Assembly: GCA_904393855.1 (NCBI GenBank)
Contig: CAJFNE010000057.1
Coordinates: forward strand, 1-9,970
Source of the DNA: an uncultured Oscillibacter sp.
GTDB lineage: Bacteria > Bacillota > Clostridia > Oscillospirales > Oscillospiraceae
DNA: 9,970 nucleotides
Direction of reading: 5' to 3'
The notes beneath the pieces are model-generated. The model was not told the origin of the DNA, ran no database searches, and saw only the letters and a list, made by a program, of their open reading frames with translations. Made by a program: the position numbers and the translations under genes. Numbering within the stretch: position 1 is the stretch's first letter; each line of letters opens with the position of its first letter. Below, piece after piece: positions 5,493 to 9,970 of the stretch.

Positions 5493-7067
5493 ATGAGCGC
5501 ATCAAGAGAAAAGCAAAACCGCCAGGAGCAGGCCGGCTCCGGCTGGGTCGACCCCAAGACCGCCCGGGAGGCGCAGCAGCGCAAACAGGAAAAGCGCAGC
5601 AACCTCCTCTACGGCCTCATCGCTGTGGTGTTCGTGCTGGTGGCCGCGGTCGCCATCATCTACCGCACCAACATCATCCCCAAGGTGGCGACCGCCGCCA
5701 CCATCGACGGGGAGAACTACACCGCCGCCGAGGTGACGTTCTACTATCAGAACGCCTATCAGAACCTCCAGGGCTACGCCTCCTATCTGGGGCTGGACAC
5801 CTCCGCTTCCCTGAAAGACCAGACCATCTCCGAGAGCGCGGTCAGCATGCTGACCGCCATGGGCTTCAGCGCGGCTGAGGAGGGGCAAACGTGGTATGAC
5901 TATATCCTGAATACCGCTTTGACCCAGATGGCCCAGATTCAAAACGGTCTGGCCACCGCCGAGGAGGAGGGCTTCACCTATCCTGACGGCGTGCAGGTGC
6001 AGTACGAGGACTCCATGTCCTCTCTGGAAGCCGCCGCTCAGGCCAGCGGCATCTCCGTGAATCAGTATCTGGCCAACGCTTTCGGCACCAGCCTGATTAC
6101 AGAGAGCCTCTACAGCACCCAGCTGATGCGGATGCTGCAGTACGAGGCCTACGCCCAGGCCTACCTCGACAGCCTGACCTATGACGAGGCCACGCTGGAG
6201 GAGACCTACGAGGCGGACCCCAACAGCTATGACCGGGTCTCCTACGAGTACGTCTCCATCTCCGGCGCCGCGGAGAGCACCACTGACGAGGAGGGCAACA
6301 CCGTGGAACCCACCGAGGAGGAGTCCGCGGCCGCCCTGGCCGCCGCGGAGGAGACCGCCAACGACATCCTCGCCAGCTACCAGGCCGGCGGGGACCTGGA
6401 GACCCTGGCGGAGGACAACGGCGGCACCTACACCAGCCAGGACCGGGGCACCTACTCCGCCTCCAGCACCGTGCTGGAGTGGCTGTTTGATGACGCCCGG
6501 CAGGCCGGCGACACCGCCGTCCTGGAGAGCGGCACCACCTACTATGTGGTGGTGTTCCACGACCGCTTCCGGGAGGAGTACAACTCCATCGACGTGCGTC
6601 ACATCCTGATCCAGCCCGCCACCGGCACCATCGCCTCCGGCGAAGAGGGCTATGAGGAGGAGCAGGAGCAGCTGAACGCCGACGCCAAGGCCACCGCCGA
6701 GGAGCTGCTGCAGGAGTGGCAGAACGGCGACGCCACGGAAGAGAGCTTCGCGGCTCTGGCCATGGAGCACTCCACCGACGGCTCCAAGTATGACGGCGGC
6801 CTGTACACCAAGGTCATCCAGGGCGACATGGTGGACACCTTCAACGACTGGTGCTTCGATCCCGCCCGGCAGCCCGGTGACACCGGCATCGTGGAGACCC
6901 AGTACGGCTACCATGTGATGTATTTCGTGGGTGAGAACATCCCCGCCTGGCAGGTCGGCGTGTCCGACACGCTGGCCAGCGAGGATTACAACGCCTGGGT
7001 GGAGAGCCTGACTGCCGACGCCTCCATCGAGCAGGGCGACTTCGGCCTGTCCTTTGTGGCCGCCTGA
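5493..7067 (+). CDS. Membrane-anchored PrsA/SurA-type peptidyl-prolyl isomerase (foldase)
   Basis: Likely extracytoplasmic chaperone that helps exported proteins fold and isomerises Xaa-Pro bonds. The 524-residue product has a charged cytoplasmic tail (1-36), one membrane segment (about 38-58), a SurA/PrsA-like helical N domain (about 68-235) and two parvulin-like regions. The second (about 366-482) is canonical: VRHILIQ with His370, the ALAMEHSTDGSKYDGGLYT segment, and GYHVMYFVGE. The first (about 248-362) keeps the fold outline (GGDLETLAEDNG, QDRGTYS, ARQAGDTAVLES, YYVVVFHDR) but VSYEYVSI replaces the His-containing strand, so it is probably inactive. There is no lipobox, unlike B. subtilis PrsA: this is anchored by an uncleaved helix. 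The protein is very acidic and Ala-rich. It has its own promoter and terminator, so it is a single-gene unit. Function is assigned by family; clients are unknown, although PBPs are known PrsA clients in B. subtilis. Confidence 0.88.
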   Translation: MSASREKQNRQEQAGSGWVDPKTAREAQQRKQEKRSNLLYGLIAVVFVLVAAVAIIYRTNIIPKVATAATIDGENYTAAEVTFYYQNAYQNLQGYASYLGLDTSASLKDQTISESAVSMLTAMGFSAAEEGQTWYDYILNTALTQMAQIQNGLATAEEEGFTYPDGVQVQYEDSMSSLEAAAQASGISVNQYLANAFGTSLITESLYSTQLMRMLQYEAYAQAYLDSLTYDEATLEETYEADPNSYDRVSYEYVSISGAAESTTDEEGNTVEPTEEESAAALAAAEETANDILASYQAGGDLETLAEDNGGTYTSQDRGTYSASSTVLEWLFDDARQAGDTAVLESGTTYYVVVFHDRFREEYNSIDVRHILIQPATGTIASGEEGYEEEQEQLNADAKATAEELLQEWQNGDATEESFAALAMEHSTDGSKYDGGLYTKVIQGDMVDTFNDWCFDPARQPGDTGIVETQYGYHVMYFVGENIPAWQVGVSDTLASEDYNAWVESLTADASIEQGDFGLSFVAA

Positions 7068-7086
7068 TTCCTCGGCAGCAGCTGAC

Positions 7087-7127
7087 AAGAGCCGGCTTTG
7101 ACCATCTCAAAGCCGGCTCTTCTTTTT
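7087..7127 (+). terminator. Terminator of the foldase gene
   Basis: A 15-bp perfect stem (7087-7101 with 7107-7121) around a CCATC loop, core AGAGCCGGCTTTGA, followed by CTTTTTC. It ends only 20 bases before the tcdA start codon, so nothing like a full promoter fits between them. Confidence 0.92.
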
Positions 7128-7147
7128 CAAACATGGGAGGGATGGAA

Positions 7148-7882
7148 ATGGACGCGCGTTTTCTGCGCAATGCAATGCTGTGGGGGCCGGAGGCCCAGGA
7201 GCGTCTGGGCCGCGCCCATGTGATTCTCTTCGGCCTGGGCGGCGTGGGCAGCTACGCGGCCGAGTGTCTGGCCCGGTCCGGGATTGGGGAGCTGACGCTG
7301 GTGGACAGCGACACCGTGGCCCTCTCCAACATCAACCGGCAGCTAGAGGCCCTGACCTCCACGGTGGGCCAGTCCAAGGCGGAGGCCGTGGCCGCCCGGG
7401 TCCGGGACATCCACCCGGACGCCGTGGTCCACCCCATCCACGGCCTCTACGACGCGGCCCATCGGGACCGCTTCTTCCCGACGGGGTGCCGCTACGACTA
7501 CATCGTGGACGCCATTGACCTGGTCAGCTGCAAGCTGGACCTGGCGGAAACCGCCCGCCGGCTGGGGATTCCCCTGATCATGGCCCTGGGCACCGGCAAC
7601 AAGCTGGACCCCACGCTGCTGGAGATCACGGACATCTCCAAAACCCGCGGCTGTCCCCTGGCCCGGGTCATGCGGAAGGAACTGCGGAATCGGGGCATCC
7701 TCCACCAAAAGGTGGTCTACAGCCCGGAGGAGCCCGTCTCCCCCCTGCAGCCGGAGGCCCCGCCGCCGGGACGGCGCAGCGTTCCAGCCAGCACCCCCTG
7801 GGTCCCTGCGGCGGCGGGTCTGCTGCTGGGCAGCGCGGTGGTCCGGGATTTACTGCAGGGAGAGGAGGGGACCCCATGCTGA
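7148..7882 (+). CDS. tcdA: tRNA threonylcarbamoyladenosine dehydratase TcdA
   Basis: E1-like (ThiF/MoeB fold) ATP-dependent enzyme that converts t6A37 to cyclic t6A in ANN-decoding tRNAs. The 244-residue product shows the nucleotide-binding loop GLGGVGS (29-35), the strand LVDSDTVALSNINRQ (51-65, Asp53 and Arg64), VDAID (120-124), the family motif DISKTRGCPLARVMRKELR (162-180) and a C-terminal FVP-AG-like segment (WVPAAAGLLLGSAVVRDLL). Length is normal for TcdA (YgdL/CsdL/YrvM); there is no CxxC zinc pair as in MoeB/ThiF. I chose ATG 7148: GGGAGG (7135-7140) lies seven bases before it, whereas the in-frame ATGs at 7133 and 7142 overlap or crowd that site. The stop overlaps the start of the next gene (ATGCTGA, 7876-7882), implying co-translation. 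Its transcription source is unclear because a strong terminator ends 20 bases upstream. Confidence 0.93.
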   Translation: MDARFLRNAMLWGPEAQERLGRAHVILFGLGGVGSYAAECLARSGIGELTLVDSDTVALSNINRQLEALTSTVGQSKAEAVAARVRDIHPDAVVHPIHGLYDAAHRDRFFPTGCRYDYIVDAIDLVSCKLDLAETARRLGIPLIMALGTGNKLDPTLLEITDISKTRGCPLARVMRKELRNRGILHQKVVYSPEEPVSPLQPEAPPPGRRSVPASTPWVPAAAGLLLGSAVVRDLLQGEEGTPC

Positions 7883-8610
7883 CGGGTACGATCGTCAATG
7901 CCCTGGCGATTCTGGCCGGTTCCGCCGCGGGGATGCTGCTGACGTGGCTGGCCGGCCGGTTTTCCGGCGTTCTGCCCACCAGCAGCGTGAAGCTGGGGGA
8001 ACGGCTGCAGACCATCATCATGCAGGGCGTGGCCCTGTGCGTGCTGTACCTGGGCATCAGCGGCAGTTTGGACGGGCAGAACACCCTGATCGCCATTTTG
8101 TCCATGGTTCTGGGCGCGATTCTCGGGGAGCTGCTGGACCTGGACAAGCGGATGCGCTCCCTGGGCGATTGGGTACAGAAAAAGACGGAGCGGCTGGCCC
8201 TGGGCAGCGGCAAGGCCTCCGTCTCCGAGGGGTTTGTCACCGCCAGCCTGCTCTTCTGCGTGGGAGCCATGGCCATCGTGGGGGCGCTCCAGGACGGTCT
8301 CACCGGCGACCACTCCACCCTCTTTGCCAAAGCCCTGCTGGACGGCATCAGCGCCATCGTCTTCGGCGCGTCTTTGGGGATCGGGGTCTCTTTCTCCGCC
8401 GTGGCCGTCTTTCTCTACCAGGGGATCATCGCCGTGCTGGCCTCCTTCCTCTCCCCCTTCCTGGGGGACGCGGTCATCGCGGAGATGACCTGCGTGGGGT
8501 CCCTGCTGATCATCGCCCTGGGCACCAACATGCTGAACATCACCAAGATCAAGGTCATGAACCTGGTGCCGGCCATCTTCCTGCCCATCCTGCTGTGCCG
8601 GATCATGTGA
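7876..8610 (+). CDS. DUF554 family integral membrane protein
   Basis: A 244-residue, very hydrophobic protein of the DUF554 (YdfK/YqgA) family, whose role is not established; transport has been proposed only by analogy. About seven membrane segments are visible: 1-24, 45-64, 70-89, 119-140, 154-195 (long enough for two), 205-222 and 228-244. Recognisable family elements are the opening GTIVNALAILAGSAAG, the LGAILGELLDLDKRMRSLGDWVQ cytoplasmic stretch, EGFVTASLLFCVGAMAIVGALQDG and LGTNMLNITKIKVMNLVPAIFLP near the end. GAGGAGGGG at 7862-7870 lies within the tcdA 3' end, five bases before the ATG. The 7-base overlap with tcdA makes a two-gene unit that ends at the terminator at 8619. A functional link with tRNA modification is not evident. 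Confidence 0.9.
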   Translation: MLTGTIVNALAILAGSAAGMLLTWLAGRFSGVLPTSSVKLGERLQTIIMQGVALCVLYLGISGSLDGQNTLIAILSMVLGAILGELLDLDKRMRSLGDWVQKKTERLALGSGKASVSEGFVTASLLFCVGAMAIVGALQDGLTGDHSTLFAKALLDGISAIVFGASLGIGVSFSAVAVFLYQGIIAVLASFLSPFLGDAVIAEMTCVGSLLIIALGTNMLNITKIKVMNLVPAIFLPILLCRIM

Positions 8611-8618
8611 CTGTGCAA

Positions 8619-8646
8619 AAAACGAGCCGCTCTCGCGGCTCGTTTT
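8619..8646. terminator. Bidirectional terminator between convergent genes
   Basis: A perfect 12-bp stem (8619-8630 with 8635-8646) around TCTC, with an A tract on its left and a T tract on its right. It starts eight bases after the DUF554 stop on the plus strand and five bases after the stop of the minus-strand gene at 8652. On the minus strand the tail is TTTTTTGC, an even better U tract. Confidence 0.93.
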
Positions 8647-8651
8647 GCTTT

Positions 8652-9506
8652 TCAGAACAGCTGCAGCAGGGCGTCCAACGTCTCCTGTACGGTCTCCAGC
8701 CGGGTCTCCGCGCTCTCCGCCGGGGCCCAGCGCCACACCCGCAGATTATACATGCCGCCGTCCTGGGCGAAGAACACCTCCTGCTCGCTGTACTTGGCGT
8801 CCGGCTGCCAGGCTGTCACCAGCGTGGCCTCCCGGCCGTCGGAGAGCTGGATCGTCTCCGTGGTGAAGTCCGCCTCCCCGTCGTAAAGGTAGCGGAGCTC
8901 CGGCTCCATGCCGCCCTCCTCCGGGGCAAAATTCACCTCCAGCTGGACCTTGCAGCCCGCCGTCTGATAGGTCGCGTCCGCCGCGATCCACGACAGGGTC
9001 CCCTCCGGCGTGGTGTACAGGCTGACGCTGCAGTGGGGCGCCCGCTCGGAGCCGCTGTTGGAGAAGTTCTCCAGCCCCTCCAGGTCCTCCAGGGGATTCT
9101 CCAGGGAGACGCCCAGGAAGGATTCACACGCCGCCCAGGTGTCCCGCTCCGCGTGGTAGTAGCCCGGCGCCCGGCTGTCCCAGGGGCGGGCATCCGCGTA
9201 CTGCTGCCGGATGGTCTCCAGGGCCGCCGTCAGCTCCGGGGAGGAGAAATCATCCGCGGAGACCGTCTCCCCCTCCAGGGCCACCCGGAAGCCGGACTCC
9301 GCCTTCCCCTGGAAGATGTCCGTGACCTGCACGCCCCAGAACGCCTCCGCCGCCCAGGCGCCGCCGGTCAGCAGCAGGCACAGGCAGGCCGCGATGGTCA
9401 GCGTCCTGCGGAGAACCCGGCCCCGGCCCGCGGGCTCCGCCGCCGCGTCCTCCACCAGCTGGGGGTCCACCCGGCTCATAGCTCTCCAGAGATCCTGTCC
9501 TGTCAT
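8652..9506 (-). CDS. Single-pass membrane protein, probable anti-sigma factor with undescribed outer domain
   Basis: A 284-residue protein with a short cytoplasmic N region (1-34), one membrane helix (about 35-54, IAACLCLLLTGGAWAAEAF) and a large outer domain (about 55-284). The N region (DLWRAMSRVDPQLVEDAA) resembles the short sigma-binding or regulatory start common to clostridial proteins encoded after ECF sigma genes. No zinc motif (HxxxCxxC) is present. The outer part is acidic, rich in Trp and Tyr, and has an alpha-beta look with strands such as GCKVQLEVNF, ATLVTAWQ and YNLRVWRW, and three Cys (127, 159, 185). I do not recognise its fold; DUF4179/DUF4367-like sensor domains are the nearest guess. 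AAGGAGGGG lies about nine bases before the ATG, which overlaps the sigma stop codon (ATGA, 9503-9506). That overlap is the main evidence for the anti-sigma role. A longer reading of this frame through the sigma gene is not credible. Confidence 0.72.
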   Translation of the reverse strand: MTGQDLWRAMSRVDPQLVEDAAAEPAGRGRVLRRTLTIAACLCLLLTGGAWAAEAFWGVQVTDIFQGKAESGFRVALEGETVSADDFSSPELTAALETIRQQYADARPWDSRAPGYYHAERDTWAACESFLGVSLENPLEDLEGLENFSNSGSERAPHCSVSLYTTPEGTLSWIAADATYQTAGCKVQLEVNFAPEEGGMEPELRYLYDGEADFTTETIQLSDGREATLVTAWQPDAKYSEQEVFFAQDGGMYNLRVWRWAPAESAETRLETVQETLDALLQLF

Positions 9507-9970
9507 AGAGAAATCCCCTCCTTTTCCAAATAGGCCCGCAGACGGCGGCGCAGCCGCAGCAGCAGGACCTTCACCTTGCTCTCCCCATACCCGTACCGGC
9601 GGGCGATGTCCCGGATGGAGTCTCCGAACCAGTAACGCCGGAGGAACACCCACCGCTGGTCCGCCGGCAGGCTCTCCAGGAAGGCCGTCAGCGCCTCCCC
9701 CAGCGCCTCCTGGGCCGTGTCCCGGCCCTGCAGGGCCGGGGGCACGCAGGTCTCCAGCTCCGCCGTCAGCAGCTCCCCGGCCCGCTTCTGGGCGCTGCGG
9801 CGGTCCAGCCGGTCCAGGGCCAGGTTCCGGCACACCCGGGCCAGATAGGCGAAGAGCCGCTCCGGCCGCTCCGGCGGAATGGCATTCCAGGCGTGGAGCC
9901 AGGTGTCGTTCAAGCACTCCTCCGCGTCCTGGGGGCTGCGCAGCAGCTGCTCCGCCAGGCGCAGCAGCCG
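9503..9970 (-). CDS. ECF-type RNA polymerase sigma factor (5' end missing)
   Basis: An alternative sigma-70 family factor of the extracytoplasmic-function type; 155 residues are in the window and the start lies beyond 9970. The open part begins inside region 2 (LRSPQDAEECLNDTWLHAWNAIP, then the LFAYLARVCRNLALDRLDRR segment that contacts the -10). Region 4 is complete: FLESLPADQRWVFLRRYWFGDSIRDIARRYGYGESKVKVLLLRLRRRLRAYLEKEGI, a helix-turn-helix for -35 binding. Full members are usually about 165-190 residues, so only a short N-terminal piece is missing. A TTG at 9911-9913 could be read as a start, but homology to region 2 continues upstream of it, so it is internal. The gene overlaps the next one by four bases (ATGA), typical for a sigma/anti-sigma pair. 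The promoter, which may be autoregulated, is outside the window. Confidence 0.92.
   Translation of the reverse strand, partial: RLLRLAEQLLRSPQDAEECLNDTWLHAWNAIPPERPERLFAYLARVCRNLALDRLDRRSAQKRAGELLTAELETCVPPALQGRDTAQEALGEALTAFLESLPADQRWVFLRRYWFGDSIRDIARRYGYGESKVKVLLLRLRRRLRAYLEKEGISL

Noticed and set aside
5502..7088. A 528-codon open frame antisense to the foldase
   Set aside because: Same GC-bias effect; low-complexity Gly/Val/Leu/His composition, no motif, and it overlaps a convincing foldase gene almost end to end.
7717..9533. Long frames opposite or shifted relative to tcdA, DUF554 and the anti-sigma gene (for example minus 7717-8736 and plus 7944-9533)
   Set aside because: Each is rich in Arg/Gly/Pro/His without motifs and runs through a bidirectional terminator; the annotated genes explain the DNA better.
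8652..9917. A sigma/membrane-protein fusion of 421 residues in one frame
   Set aside because: The first 137 residues are an out-of-frame reading of the sigma gene. The sigma frame shows regions 2 and 4 and stops at 9503, and an RBS precedes the ATG at 9506.

Overview
The window suggests a GC-rich anaerobic Firmicute of the gut, most likely class Clostridia, family Oscillospiraceae (the Flavonifractor/Oscillibacter/Lawsonibacter type). The reasons are strong G/C preference at third codon positions, Gram-positive style lipoprotein and penicillin-binding protein (PBP) genes, a DUF1292 gene, AGGAGG-type ribosome binding sites and compact rho-independent terminators. The taxon is an inference from style and gene content, not from a marker gene. 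Nothing in the window looks like a phage, transposase, CRISPR array, tRNA or rRNA.

Layout. (1) 1-1560, plus strand: the end of a methionine ABC importer operon, with the permease metI (cut by the window start), the substrate-binding lipoprotein metQ and a strong terminator. (2) 1561-1810: a gene-free gap holding a 153-bp element bounded by imperfect 30-bp inverted repeats, then the terminator of the next gene. (3) 1811-4501, minus strand: a class A PBP (PBP1A family) with a Pro/Thr/Asp-rich tail. (4) 4502-4821: a divergent control region with a promoter for each side and four copies of a CCCGAAA motif. (5) 4822-5103, plus: a small acidic DUF1292 protein. (6) 5104-5492: no gene, but a region that folds on paper into a long rod-like RNA with its own terminator (candidate structured RNA, possibly 6S-like), followed by a near-consensus promoter. 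(7) 5493-7067, plus: a membrane-anchored PrsA/SurA-type foldase, then a terminator. (8) 7148-8610, plus: tcdA (tRNA t6A dehydratase) overlapping a DUF554 membrane protein by 7 bases. (9) 8652-9970, minus: an ECF-type sigma factor (cut by the window end) and a single-pass membrane protein, probably its anti-sigma factor, overlapping by ATGA. A shared bidirectional terminator separates (8) from (9).

How the parts relate. The PBP and the PrsA-like foldase both act outside the membrane. In Bacillus subtilis PrsA is known to help PBPs fold, so the 1811-7067 block can be read as a cell-envelope neighbourhood, though the genes are in separate transcription units. The DUF1292 gene has no terminator of its own, so its transcript should run through the structured region and end near 5348. 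The most unusual feature is that structured region: a multi-part closing duplex, a lopsided internal bulge, and a possible alternative pairing that would compete with the terminator.
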